NCBI RefSeq assembly: GCF_006716115.1
Contig: NZ_VFOO01000001.1
Location: forward strand, 2,790,001-2,854,000
Length of the DNA stretch: 64,000 nt
Source of the DNA: Subtercola boreus
Lineage (GTDB): Bacteria; Actinomycetota; Actinomycetes; Actinomycetales; Microbacteriaceae
Direction of reading: 5' to 3'
The stretch's first letter is position 1. Every line of letters starts with the position of its first letter. A model generated the notes under the pieces. That model saw only the letters and a list, made by a program, of their open reading frames with translations. It ran no database searches and was not told the origin of the DNA. This document shows, in pieces, positions 9,441 to 17,783 of the stretch. The position numbers were made by a program, and so were the translations under genes.

Positions 9441-9734
9441 CTACCGGTAATCGGCAGCGTCAAGACCGAGCTGATCCGCAAGGTCACTCAGCGGCACGGA
9501 GGGACCAGCAGAGGATCGCTTGCGCAGCACATCGGCGATCTCGAGCTGTTCGATCGCCGGCAGGAGCGCGGTGTACAACGCGAACGGGATGACGACGGCC
9601 TCGGCCTTACGGTGGGAGCCGAAGACCAATGGCTCCGAGGCGGAGCCTTCAGCGCGGAATCGTTTCAGCGCCTTGGGCAACTCGGTCCGCGCTTCCCGAC
9701 TCGGAAGAATGGGGGAGGAAGCTGCAAGTGACAT
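9441..9734 (-). CDS. type II antitoxin (Phd/YefM-like)
   Basis: 97 aa, preceding the RelE-like toxin as expected for a type II module. The N-terminal half (REARTELPKALKRF, EPLVFGSHRKAEAVVIPFALY) matches the DNA-binding fold of Phd/YefM antitoxins. The C-terminal segment (DVLRKRSSAGPSVPLSDLADQLGLD) would wrap the toxin. TAAGGT (9741-9746, minus strand) lies six bases before the ATG, indicating a leaderless mRNA. Two perfect palindromes lie just upstream. Confidence 0.82.
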   Translation of the reverse strand: MSLAASSPILPSREARTELPKALKRFRAEGSASEPLVFGSHRKAEAVVIPFALYTALLPAIEQLEIADVLRKRSSAGPSVPLSDLADQLGLDAADYR

Positions 9735-9761
9735 GATGACACCTTATCAACAATCGAAAAT

Positions 9762-9790
9762 GTGTACACCTTTTGCGCCACAATTGTGGC
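9762..9790. promoter_or_regulatory. two perfect palindromes upstream of the toxin-antitoxin pair
   Basis: GTGTACAC at 9762-9769 overlaps the expected -35 zone of the antitoxin promoter. GCCACAATTGTGGC at 9777-9790, a 14-bp perfect palindrome, lies just beyond it. Type II antitoxins and their complexes normally bind such palindromes to autorepress. The assignment is inferred from position. Confidence 0.55.
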
Positions 9791-9827
9791 CTCTCTCGGC
9801 GGTTTTCGGCTGGCGACGGCGGGCGGC

Positions 9828-10904
9828 CTACAGGCCGGAGTAGGAGTGCAGGCCGTGGAAGAAGACGTTGACGATGCCGAAGTTGAAGAGCACTGCGGCG
9901 AAGCCGATGATCGCCAGCACCGCTGAGCGGGAGCCCCGCCATCCGCGGGTCGCGCGAGCGTGGATGTAGCCGGCGTAGATGACCCAGATGATGAAGGTCC
10001 AGACCTCTTTGGTGTCCCAGCCCCAGTAGCGGCCCCAGGCGCGTTCCGCCCAGACCGCACCGGCGATGAGGGTGAAGGTCCAGAAGACGAAGCCGACGAT
10101 GTTGACGCGGTAGGCGAGGTTCTCGAGCCGGGTCGAGTCGGGCAGCGAGGCCATGAACTTGAGCCGCCAGAACTTCGCGCCGGCCACGATCGACTCGCGG
10201 CGGTACTGCACGAGCTGGATGGCCGAGAGGGCGAACCCGAGGGCGAAGAAGGCGGTGCCGAGGCTCGCGACGAACACGTGGATGACCAGCCAGGCCGACT
10301 GCAGCGCCGGCGGCAGCGGGGAGACGCCGACGTAGTAGTTCACCGTCGAGATGCCGAGCAGGATGAGGACCAGGCCCGTGATGAACGTGCCGAGGAACCG
10401 GAGGTCGACCCGGGTGATGACGATCAGGAAGACGCCGACGATGAGCACCGTGCCGGTCATCGAGAATTCGTACATGTTGGCCCACGGCACCCGTGCGGCC
10501 GCGATGCCGCGGAGCACGTCGGCTGTGGCCTCGAGCAGGAAACCGATGAGCGTGAACGCCACACCGAGTCGCAGGCTGAGCGACCGCTTGGTGGTGCTCC
10601 CGCCGTCGCTGCTGCCGCCTGAAACCGAATTGCCGCCACGCGAGAAGAAACCCGCACGCGCCGGCGTCGTCGCTACGGAGGCGGACTCCGCCGCTTCAGC
10701 CCCGGCACCGGCAGCCCCGGCGCCGACCTTTTCGAGCACGCGCTCGTTCACAGTCACCGAACCGTCGACACCGACAGCATTGCCGGCCCCGACCTGCGCG
10801 GAACGGCGGGCCAGGTCGAGCGCGAAGGCGATGAAGGCGAACGCGTACACCGCCATGGCGGCGTAGAGGAAGAAGACGGAATACTCGTCGATGGTTTGCG
10901 TCAC
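9828..10904 (-). CDS. ccsB: cytochrome c biogenesis protein CcsB (CcsA-type haem handler)
   Basis: 358 aa polytopic membrane protein of system II cytochrome c maturation. With ResB it carries haem across the membrane and attaches it to apocytochrome c. The WWD-type motif WGRYWGWDTKEVW lies near residues 290-302, with haem-coordinating His on flanking helices. An Ala/Gly/Ser-rich cytoplasmic insertion occupies about residues 40-100 and carries no known domain. TAGGCT (10911-10916, minus strand) lies six bases before the GTG start, so this gene can be transcribed apart from resB, although it directly follows it. Confidence 0.93.
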   Translation of the reverse strand: MTQTIDEYSVFFLYAAMAVYAFAFIAFALDLARRSAQVGAGNAVGVDGSVTVNERVLEKVGAGAAGAGAEAAESASVATTPARAGFFSRGGNSVSGGSSDGGSTTKRSLSLRLGVAFTLIGFLLEATADVLRGIAAARVPWANMYEFSMTGTVLIVGVFLIVITRVDLRFLGTFITGLVLILLGISTVNYYVGVSPLPPALQSAWLVIHVFVASLGTAFFALGFALSAIQLVQYRRESIVAGAKFWRLKFMASLPDSTRLENLAYRVNIVGFVFWTFTLIAGAVWAERAWGRYWGWDTKEVWTFIIWVIYAGYIHARATRGWRGSRSAVLAIIGFAAVLFNFGIVNVFFHGLHSYSGL

Positions 10905-10913
10905 GGTGACAGC

Positions 10914-12593
10914 CTAAGCGTTAGTTTCCGGCGGCACAGGGCCACCGATCATTTTGGTGTGCCGGTCGGCAATTTCGGCCACCGCGGGCACGAGTCGCGG
11001 GTCCTCGCCCCGGGCGAGCCCGGCGTATTCGAGGCTGACGGAACCGTCGGCCCGCTCGGTCGCCTTGACCCACACACGGCGCCTGGGGATGAAGAGCGAG
11101 ACCAGGAGTCCGAGCAGGGCGAGCGTGGCGAAGAGCAGCACGAATCCCTGGGTCGGGTCGTGGTGGATGTCGAGGGAGGCGAAGCGGGAGACCTTGTCGA
11201 AACTGACTGTTCCGAGGCCGTTCGGCAGTTCCGTACTGTCGCCGGGCTTCAGTTCGATCGACTTCACGCCCGTCGACCCACCGGTCAGCTGGCTGAGCGT
11301 GTCCGTGTCGAGTGAGTAGACCGACGTGGGCGTTCCCCCGTTCAGTCCGAGGTCGCCCTGGTAGACGTTCAGCGTCAGCACGGGGTAGTCGTCGTCGGGA
11401 TACGTCGAGTAGTAGGCACCCGTGGTGGAGACCGCCTGCGTCGGGTAGAAGAACCCGATCATGCCGAGTTGTTCGGCAAGACCATCCGGAACCTTCACCA
11501 CACCGACGCTGGTGAGGCTCGCGTCCTGCGGCAGGAACGGCACGGAGTCGGTGAAGACGACGGTTCCGCTCGGGTCTTTGACCGTGATCGTCGGTGCGTA
11601 GCCGTTGCCGAGCAGGTACACATCCGTGCCGCCGATGCGGAGCGGAGAGTTCACCTTGATGTCCGACTGCTGGGGCTCACCGCCCTGCTCCTGGGTCGTG
11701 ACCCGTGCGTTGTAGTCGAGCGGCTGGCCGAAGGCGCCGTCGGCCTTCGTCTCGTAGGTCGCGCTGAACTGGTCGAGCTTCATCGTGTACGGGGTGAGAG
11801 AACTCTCAGTGAAGAATCGTCCGGGGTTGAACGAGTCGAACGCGCTGAGCGTGTTCACGAAGGTCTGGCCGTTCTCGACGAGCACCCGCTGGCCGCTGAA
11901 GCCGAAGCCGCCACCGACACCGACGGTGATGAGGATGCCCACCAGCGCGGCATGGAAGACGAGGTTGCCCGTCTCCCGCGCGTAGCCGCGCTCGGCCGAC
12001 ACCGAGGTGACCTCGCCGCCGTTCCGGCTGGGGGCGCTGAAGACGACGGTGCGGTAGCCGGACTTCCGGAGCATCGCCCGCGCGCTCTCGATGGCCGCCG
12101 CACCGTTGGTTCCGGGGGCTGCATCGCGCTGCTGGAACCCGGCCAGCCGTGACAGGCGGGCGGGCGTCCGCGGCGGTTTCGCCCTCAGCGCGTCGAAGTG
12201 GTGCTTCGCGCGCGGGATGACACAGCCGACAAGGGAGATGAACAGCAGCAGGTAGATACTCGAGAACCAGACCGACGTGTAGACGTCGAAGGCCTGCACC
12301 TTGTCGAGAACGGGTGCCCAGTCGGGGTTGTCGACGAAGTACTGGGTGACGCCGTTGGGGTCGGCGGCCCGCTGCGGAACCAGCGAACCCGGCACGGCCG
12401 CCAGCGCGAGCAGCAGCAGGAGGAACAGCGCGGTGCGCATGCTGGTGAGCTGTCGCCAGAACCAGCGGAGCCAGCCCACGACCCCGAGCCGGGGCTGGGC
12501 GATGTCGCCGCCGTCGCCGCCGTCGGTGCCGCCTGCGGCGCGGGTCGCGAGCGCGGGATCGGGTGAGTCGAAGTGATCAGATGGCCGGGACAA
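10914..12593 (-). CDS. resB: cytochrome c biogenesis protein ResB
   Basis: 559 aa membrane partner of CcsB. Three N-terminal helices flank a short loop (TALFLLLLLALAAVPGSLVPQ). A large extracytoplasmic domain (about residues 230-500) follows, and a final helix is near 485-505. The TTG at 12593 overlaps the end of ccdA by 17 bp. The conserved part begins only near residue 35, so the exact start is not secure. It lies in the order resA-like, ccdA, resB, ccsB, the usual actinobacterial system II cluster. Confidence 0.92.
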   Translation of the reverse strand: MSRPSDHFDSPDPALATRAAGGTDGGDGGDIAQPRLGVVGWLRWFWRQLTSMRTALFLLLLLALAAVPGSLVPQRAADPNGVTQYFVDNPDWAPVLDKVQAFDVYTSVWFSSIYLLLFISLVGCVIPRAKHHFDALRAKPPRTPARLSRLAGFQQRDAAPGTNGAAAIESARAMLRKSGYRTVVFSAPSRNGGEVTSVSAERGYARETGNLVFHAALVGILITVGVGGGFGFSGQRVLVENGQTFVNTLSAFDSFNPGRFFTESSLTPYTMKLDQFSATYETKADGAFGQPLDYNARVTTQEQGGEPQQSDIKVNSPLRIGGTDVYLLGNGYAPTITVKDPSGTVVFTDSVPFLPQDASLTSVGVVKVPDGLAEQLGMIGFFYPTQAVSTTGAYYSTYPDDDYPVLTLNVYQGDLGLNGGTPTSVYSLDTDTLSQLTGGSTGVKSIELKPGDSTELPNGLGTVSFDKVSRFASLDIHHDPTQGFVLLFATLALLGLLVSLFIPRRRVWVKATERADGSVSLEYAGLARGEDPRLVPAVAEIADRHTKMIGGPVPPETNA

Positions 12594-13320
12594 AACCTGT
12601 GATCACCGCCTGGAGCTGGTAGGTCCAGGCGGTCCAGAGACCGCTGACCATGAGAATGCCGATGACCACGAGGCCCGCTCCCCCAAGAATGTTGATGATG
12701 CGGATGTGCCGCTTGAGGAACCGGATCGTGTGCGTGACCCAGTTGAGCCCGAGCGCGACGAGCAGGAAGGGAACACCGAGCCCGAAACAGTAGAAGAGGC
12801 CGAGGAGGGCGCCGTTCCAGGCCGATCCGCCGGTGAGACTCAGTGCCTGGATCGCGCCGAGCGTCGGGCCGATGCACGGCGTCCAGCCCAGACCGAAGAC
12901 GATACCGAGGATCGGGGCACCGGCCAGGCCGGTCGCCGGGCGCCAGGAGGTCTTGAACGTGCGTTGGAAGAAGCCGAACTGCCCGATGAACACGAGCCCG
13001 AGCAGGATTACCACCACCCCGAGCACTCGCGTGATGACCTCGCCCCACACCAGCAGCCACACCCCGAGCGCGCCGAACAGTGCGGATGCCGCAACGAACA
13101 CGAGCGAGAAGCCGAGCACGAACAGGCTGATGCCGAGCAGCACCCGGCGGCGGTTGCTGCGGGCGCTCGGGTCGCTCAGCCCGCCCACGTAGGCGAGGTA
13201 GCCCGGCACGAGAGGGAGCACGCACGGTGACGCGAACGAGACGAGGCCGGCGAGCATCGCGATCGGGATCGCCACGATCAGCTGGCCGTTCAGAACGGCG
13301 TCGGCGAACGGATTGACCAC
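12577..13320 (-). CDS. ccdA: cytochrome c biogenesis protein CcdA (DsbD-type)
   Basis: 247 aa protein with six predicted helices. It passes electrons from cytoplasmic thioredoxin to the extracytoplasmic thioredoxin-like protein that keeps apocytochrome haem-binding cysteines reduced. The conserved redox cysteines are C33 in FASPCVLPLVPGY and a second in GWTPCIGPTLG near residue 155. It begins 3 bp after the stop of the upstream resA-like gene, its evident partner, and overlaps resB downstream. Confidence 0.94.
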   Translation of the reverse strand: MVNPFADAVLNGQLIVAIPIAMLAGLVSFASPCVLPLVPGYLAYVGGLSDPSARSNRRRVLLGISLFVLGFSLVFVAASALFGALGVWLLVWGEVITRVLGVVVILLGLVFIGQFGFFQRTFKTSWRPATGLAGAPILGIVFGLGWTPCIGPTLGAIQALSLTGGSAWNGALLGLFYCFGLGVPFLLVALGLNWVTHTIRFLKRHIRIINILGGAGLVVIGILMVSGLWTAWTYQLQAVITGFVPAI

Positions 13321-13323
13321 GCC

Positions 13324-13932
13324 TCAGCTCGTCTCGGCGACGGCGCTGCTGATGAGCGTGTCGAGGATGCTCGGTGCCGTGGCCTGGCCGAGGATGCGTG
13401 CGGCCACCCGCCCCTGCTTGTCGATGACGAGCGTGGTCGGCACAGCGTTCGGTGCCACGACCCCGCTCATCGCGAGCTGAACCGCACCGTTCGTGTCGAT
13501 CACCGACGGATAGGTCACCCCGAATGAGGTACCGAACGCGACCGCTGTCGCGGCCTGGTCGCGCACATTGACACCGAGGAACGTGGCCCCGTTGCCCGCG
13601 TACTTCACGTTGAGGGTCTCCAGTGCAGGCGCCTCCGCGCGGCACGGGGCGCAGCCGGCGTACCAGAAGTTCAGAACGAGCACCTGGCCGAGGTACTGCG
13701 AGGCCTCGACCGTCTCCCCGGTTTCGGTGGTGCCGGTGAACGAGACCGGTTCGGCGCGATCGGCCGCGGGGATCTCGGTGACGGTGCCGTCTCCGGCGAT
13801 GTACTGCTTGCTGTCGCCGCTCCGGTACTGGGCGGCGAGCGGGTCGCTCGAGCATCCGGCCAGGAGGCCGAGCGCGAGGACGGCGGCTGCCGCTGAGAGC
13901 GCGGTGCGACGGCGGGTCGAAGTGCGGTTCAC
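13324..13932 (-). CDS. TlpA/ResA-like thiol-disulfide lipoprotein
   Basis: 202 aa. The signal peptide ends in a lipobox with Cys27 (LLAGC), then comes a thioredoxin-like domain of the AhpC/TSA (TlpA) group with active site CAPC at residues 94-97 in NFWYAGCAPCRAE. It sits outside the membrane, and with CcdA it should reduce the CXXCH cysteines of apocytochrome c. It is followed directly by ccdA and preceded, 3 bp away, by a histidine phosphatase gene in the same orientation. Confidence 0.92.
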   Translation of the reverse strand: MNRTSTRRRTALSAAAAVLALGLLAGCSSDPLAAQYRSGDSKQYIAGDGTVTEIPAADRAEPVSFTGTTETGETVEASQYLGQVLVLNFWYAGCAPCRAEAPALETLNVKYAGNGATFLGVNVRDQAATAVAFGTSFGVTYPSVIDTNGAVQLAMSGVVAPNAVPTTLVIDKQGRVAARILGQATAPSILDTLISSAVAETS

Positions 13933-13935
13933 GGA

Positions 13936-14580
13936 TCAGACCGCCCCGTCGTCGACAGCCGCGGACAGAAGGGACCGGGCCGGATCCTCGTAGCCGACCT
14001 CGACGAACCGGGCGCCCCGGCGTTCGAAGGAGGTGATGCTCGACAGGTTGCAGCGGCGCCTGCGGGGGTCGTGCCAGAGTCGCTGGCCCGTGATCTCGAG
14101 GTGCGTGGACCAGATCGGCAGTTGGTGACTGACCATCACGACATCACCGCCGTCGACAGAGTCGTAGGCGTCGTTCATGGCCGCGATCATCCGTGCCGTG
14201 ATGCTCGTGTACGCCTCACCCCAGCTGGGACGGAACGGGTTCCGCACCCACGGCCAGTTCTTCGGGTTGCGGAGAGCCCTGTTGCGCGTGGCCGGGCTCA
14301 TCCCCTCGAAGACGTTGGTCGGTTCGATGATGCGGGGTTCGGTCTGGATGGCGAGTCCGAAGGCCCGCTCGAGGGGTGCGGCCGACTCCTGGGCGCGCTG
14401 GAGCGGCGAGGCGAACAGGGCTGACACGGGTCGACCGCGCTCAACGAGTTCGTCGGCAGCGGACTGCGCGATCTCGCGGCCGAGCTCGGAGAGACCGAAT
14501 CCGGGCAGGCGTCCGTAGAGCACGTGCTCGGGATTGAAGACCTCGCCGTGACGCACGAGATGAAGTTGGCTTGCTACCAC
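13936..14580 (-). CDS. histidine phosphatase family protein
   Basis: 214 aa phosphoglycerate-mutase-like protein. The phospho-acceptor His is in LVRHGEVFNP near residue 9, ASPLQRAQES provides the Arg clamp, and the second catalytic His is in VMVSHQLPIW. The substrate is not evident. GTG 14580 is supported by TAGACT (14588-14593, minus strand) seven bases upstream. An open frame extends further upstream but has no similarity. It heads the resA-ccdA-resB cluster, an arrangement common in actinobacteria. Confidence 0.85.
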   Translation of the reverse strand: MVASQLHLVRHGEVFNPEHVLYGRLPGFGLSELGREIAQSAADELVERGRPVSALFASPLQRAQESAAPLERAFGLAIQTEPRIIEPTNVFEGMSPATRNRALRNPKNWPWVRNPFRPSWGEAYTSITARMIAAMNDAYDSVDGGDVVMVSHQLPIWSTHLEITGQRLWHDPRRRRCNLSSITSFERRGARFVEVGYEDPARSLLSAAVDDGAV

Positions 14581-14671
14581 GCCCACAAGTCTACGGAGCG
14601 TAGAAGTTGCAAAGCTGCCCACCACCTGAAAGCTGCTCCCAAGCTGTAGCAGAGCTTCACGAAAAGGGAAG

Positions 14672-14713
14672 ATGAATGCAATTGTGCTCAACAGTTGTAG
14701 AGGGCACCATTGA
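14672..14713 (+). CDS. possible 13-codon upstream ORF
   Basis: ATG at 14672 follows a good ribosome-binding site (AAAGGGAAG directly before it) and encodes MNAIVLNSCRGHH, ending 18 bases before the start of the 43-aa membrane peptide gene. It may be a leader ORF that couples translation to that gene, or chance. No similarity is recognised. Confidence 0.25.
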   Translation: MNAIVLNSCRGHH

Positions 14714-14731
14714 GTACAGAAAGGTTCACTC

Positions 14732-14863
14732 ATGGCACTCATCATCGTTCTCTCCGTCTTCGCTCTCCTCGCTCTCGTCGGCATCGTCGCGGCCATCATC
14801 CAGACCGCCACCGACGGCTACGGGCCCATCGCAACGCGCGGCTACTTCCGCCGCCTCCCCTGA
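14732..14863 (+). CDS. 43-aa single-pass membrane peptide
   Basis: The frame encodes MALIIVLSVFALLALVGIVA followed by AIIQTATDGYGPIATRGYFRRLP. This is one hydrophobic helix (residues 2-25) and a short polar tail with Tyr and Arg. AAAGG lies eight bases before the ATG. The tail pattern DGYxxxxTR resembles small actinobacterial membrane peptides of unknown role. It lies 90 bp before aspS in the same orientation. I do not know its function. Confidence 0.6.
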   Translation: MALIIVLSVFALLALVGIVAAIIQTATDGYGPIATRGYFRRLP

Positions 14864-14953
14864 GCCGACTCCCCCGAGCCGCCTCCCCCGAGCCAGCTGC
14901 CCGGGGGGCCGCACCCCCGGCACCCCGTGGCCCACGGCATAGGATGAGTCCCC

Positions 14954-16282
14954 GTGACTGAACGCGTTCTCATCAAAGACCTGTCCGCCCTCGCCGACCA
15001 GACCGTCACGGTCTCCGGCTGGGTCGAGACCGTCCGTGACCAGAAGAAGGTGCAGTTCGTCGTTCTGCGCGACGAGTCGGGCGCCGTTCAGCTGGTGAAT
15101 CCGCGAAACACGGACGCCGACGGCATCGTGATCCCGGACGAACCGGCCGTAACGATCTCGGCCCTCACCCAGGGCTCGTTCGTGACGGCGACCGGCTCGC
15201 TGAAACATGACGAGCGCGTCAAGCTCGGCGGCCTCGAGATCAAGCTGGATTCCCTCTCCGTAGCGTCGCTGGCCGACCCCGCCACGCCGATCGCCCCAGA
15301 CAGCGGGATCGACAAGCGGATGGACTGGCGTTTCCTCGACCTCCGTGTTCCCCGGAACGCTCTCATCTTCCGCGTCCAGACGACCCTCGAGCACGCCTTC
15401 CGCACGTACTGGATCGATCGCGGCTATGTGGAGATCCACACGCCGAAGCTCATGGCGAGCCCCTCGGAGTCGAACGCCGAGCTGTTCAAGCTCGACTACT
15501 TCGACACGACCGCCTACCTGGCCCAGAGCCCGCAGTTCTTCAAGCAGATGGCACAGTCGGCCGGCTTCGGCAAGATCTTCGACATCGGCCCGGTCTTCCG
15601 CGCCGACCCCTCGTTCACCTCCCGGCATGCCACCGAGTACACCGGCGTCGACGCGGAGGTCAGCTGGATCGACAGCCACGAAGACGTCATGGTCATGCAG
15701 GAGGAGCTGCTCGTGGCCGGCTTCACCGCCGTCGCCCAGAAGCACGGCGCGGAGATCTCGGAGCTCTTCGGCATCGACATCGTCGTGCCGAGCATCCCGT
15801 TCCCCCGCATCCCCCTGCACGAGGCGAAGCAGATCGTGGCCGCCCGCGGGCATGTCATCGACCGGGCCGACGACGACCTCGACCCGGAGGGTGAGCGCCA
15901 GATCGCCGCGCACGTCGAGGAGACGTTCGGGCACCAGTTCGTCTTCCTGACGGAGTACCCGACGAGCATCCGGCCGTTCTACCACATGCGGAGCGACGAG
16001 AACCCGGCGCTCACGAAGAGCTACGACCTCATCTTCCGCGGCACGGAGATCACCACCGGCGCGCAGCGCGAGCACCGCGTCGAGATTCTCGAAGCACAGG
16101 CTGTGGAGAAGGGCCTCGACCCCCGCGAGCTCGACTACTACCTCGACTTCTTCCGCCACGGGGTTCCCCCGCACGGCGGCTTCGGGATGGGCCTCGCCCG
16201 CGTGCTGATGTTGATGCTCGACCAGGGCAACCTGCGCGAGGTCACCTACCTGTTCCGCGGCCCGACCCGTCTCACTCCGTAA
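14954..16282 (+). CDS. aspS: aspartate--tRNA ligase, short archaeal/eukaryotic-type
   Basis: 442 aa class IIb synthetase charging tRNA with aspartate. An OB-fold anticodon domain spans about residues 5-105 (VSGWVETVRDQKKVQFVVLRD). The catalytic domain has motif 2 in FRADPSFTSRHATEYTGVD and motif 3 in GGFGMGLARVLMLML. The bacterial GAD insertion is missing, and the length fits the compact archaeal-type AspRS2. This class is often non-discriminating and also charges tRNA-Asn where GatCAB is present, but that cannot be settled from this sequence. The GTG start lies eight bases after TAGGAT (14940-14945). Confidence 0.93.
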   Translation: MTERVLIKDLSALADQTVTVSGWVETVRDQKKVQFVVLRDESGAVQLVNPRNTDADGIVIPDEPAVTISALTQGSFVTATGSLKHDERVKLGGLEIKLDSLSVASLADPATPIAPDSGIDKRMDWRFLDLRVPRNALIFRVQTTLEHAFRTYWIDRGYVEIHTPKLMASPSESNAELFKLDYFDTTAYLAQSPQFFKQMAQSAGFGKIFDIGPVFRADPSFTSRHATEYTGVDAEVSWIDSHEDVMVMQEELLVAGFTAVAQKHGAEISELFGIDIVVPSIPFPRIPLHEAKQIVAARGHVIDRADDDLDPEGERQIAAHVEETFGHQFVFLTEYPTSIRPFYHMRSDENPALTKSYDLIFRGTEITTGAQREHRVEILEAQAVEKGLDPRELDYYLDFFRHGVPPHGGFGMGLARVLMLMLDQGNLREVTYLFRGPTRLTP

Positions 16283-16353
16283 CTCGACGCGGCCACGGCC
16301 ACGGCCACGGCCACCTGCCCGTCCCGCAGAGCGCGCCAGCAGCCCGTGCGCGC

Positions 16354-17043
16354 TCATTCGAGCGGCGCCCACCGTGCGCCCGTGACCACGACCGTCGAGA
16401 GGTAGCGGAGGCCGACGGTCGCTGACGCCAGTTTCAGAACGTCACGGATGGCGCGAAGGTCGGCGAGGCCCTCCGGATGGTCGTCACACACCAGCGCCAG
16501 CGCGAACGCCGCGCCCCCGCGGTACAGCACCTCGTGCAACGCCGATGCGACGAGCGAGTGTGCGCGTGGCTCGCCCGAGAGCCCGCCCGCGAGCGGCACC
16601 ACGACCCGCAGCCGCAGCTCGCTGTCTGCCACCACGATGAGCATCACGGAGTCTGTTCCGTCACCGCCCGCCGGGTTCGCTGCCACGTGGGCTCGCGCAG
16701 CATCGGCGACGTGGCGGGGGCTCTGCAGCACCGCGCCCGGCGGCGGATCGTTGGCGCGGCGCCAGAGTTCCGCCACCGCGACGATACGCCCCGCGGTCGC
16801 CACGCCGACGCCCTTCAGGGAGCGCAACTCTCCGACGGTCATCGTCATGAGCTCGGTGACGCCGCCGGTCTGCCGGAGGAGCGACCCCGCACTGTCGAGC
16901 ACGTTGACCCCGGGCATCCCGGAGCCGAGGACAAGAGCCACCAGTTCGGAATCGCTGAGACCGCCGGGACCGAGCCGGGCGAGTCTCTCGCGCGGCCTGT
17001 CTTCTGGTGCGACGCTCCACAGCGATTCACGGGTCGATGTCAT
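16354..17043 (-). CDS. RadC-like JAB-domain protein with degenerate active site
   Basis: 229 aa. An N-terminal helix-hairpin-helix unit (about residues 68-90, LRSLKGVGVATAGRIVAV) precedes a RadC/JAB domain. In active RadC-family JAMM proteins the metal motif is HxHPSGDxxPSxxD. Here the equivalent is DDHPEGLADLRAIRD at residues 187-201, so the first His is Asp and the Ser-Gly-Asp step is altered. Metal-dependent hydrolysis is therefore doubtful. ATG 17043 lies six bases after TACCGT (17050-17055, minus strand). The biological role of RadC proteins is itself poorly defined. Confidence 0.8.
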   Translation of the reverse strand: MTSTRESLWSVAPEDRPRERLARLGPGGLSDSELVALVLGSGMPGVNVLDSAGSLLRQTGGVTELMTMTVGELRSLKGVGVATAGRIVAVAELWRRANDPPPGAVLQSPRHVADAARAHVAANPAGGDGTDSVMLIVVADSELRLRVVVPLAGGLSGEPRAHSLVASALHEVLYRGGAAFALALVCDDHPEGLADLRAIRDVLKLASATVGLRYLSTVVVTGARWAPLE

Positions 17044-17166
17044 GCGGCAACGGTAGAGCCGTCACGCCACGCCGATTACCGTCAGACGTGATCTGTGGAT
17101 GGATGCCAGCCCTTACCTGCCTGTGGGCGAGAGGAGCAGGCAGGCGCGACCCAGACCCCGGACGGC

Positions 17167-17466
17167 TCAGACCTCGAAATCGATCGCAGCGCGCCCCGCG
17201 AAGAACGGTTTGATCGACGACGAGACCCGCACGTGATCGGGGTGCACTTGGTAGCGGGCGAGCGCCGCCTGGTCCGCATAGTCGGAGATCAGCGCGACAT
17301 GGGCGTTGCCCGGCGTCTTTTCCACATCCACCACCACCTCGAGCGAGATGATCTCGGGGATCACGCCGACGAGCGACCGCAGCTGCGACGAGATGAAGGC
17401 CGCCTGCTCGGCGCGCTTCTCCGGCGACGGCTCGGCGAGCGTGAAGGTGACGATGTGACGGATCAT
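17167..17466 (-). CDS. Dabb (stress-responsive alpha/beta barrel) family protein
   Basis: 99 aa with the Dabb pattern: N-terminal IRHIVTFTL, central LEVVVDVEKTPGNAHVALISDYAD, then YQVHPDHVRV. Such proteins form dimeric ferredoxin-like barrels, and most have no assigned reaction. The start overlaps the stop of the glutaredoxin gene by 4 bp, so the two are co-translated. Confidence 0.85.
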   Translation of the reverse strand: MIRHIVTFTLAEPSPEKRAEQAAFISSQLRSLVGVIPEIISLEVVVDVEKTPGNAHVALISDYADQAALARYQVHPDHVRVSSSIKPFFAGRAAIDFEV

Positions 17467-17732
17467 GATGCTCCCAGGAGGGCTGAGGTGAGGCGCGCCG
17501 GGTCGACGCGCCAGAAGGTGTGCATTCGGCCGTCGATCAGCACGACCGGAATGTCTTCGACGTGTTCGTCGTAGAGCGCCTGGTCGTCGAAGATCGACAC
17601 CTCGCGCACGTCGACGCCGACCGGCGGCGTACGACGGGCCAGCTCGGCGACCACCGTCTCGACCACGCCGCGCGCGTCATCGCACAGGTGACAGCCCGGC
17701 TTGGAGACGAGGGTGATTTCGATGCGCGCCAC
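17463..17732 (-). CDS. glutaredoxin-like protein
   Basis: 89 aa thioredoxin-fold protein of the DUF836/GlrX type. The redox motif CHLC is in SKPGCHLCDDARGVV (residues 14-17), with a conserved cis-Pro region in VEDIPVVLIDGR. It is probably a cytoplasmic thiol-disulfide protein, partner unknown. The GTG start lies six bases after TAGAGT (17739-17744, minus strand), a leaderless promoter for the two-gene unit with the Dabb gene. Confidence 0.85.
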   Translation of the reverse strand: MARIEITLVSKPGCHLCDDARGVVETVVAELARRTPPVGVDVREVSIFDDQALYDEHVEDIPVVLIDGRMHTFWRVDPARLTSALLGAS

Positions 17733-17783
17733 GATTTCACTCTAGTGCGGCAGCCTGTGACAGTGGCTCGCTAGCATGGCGCC

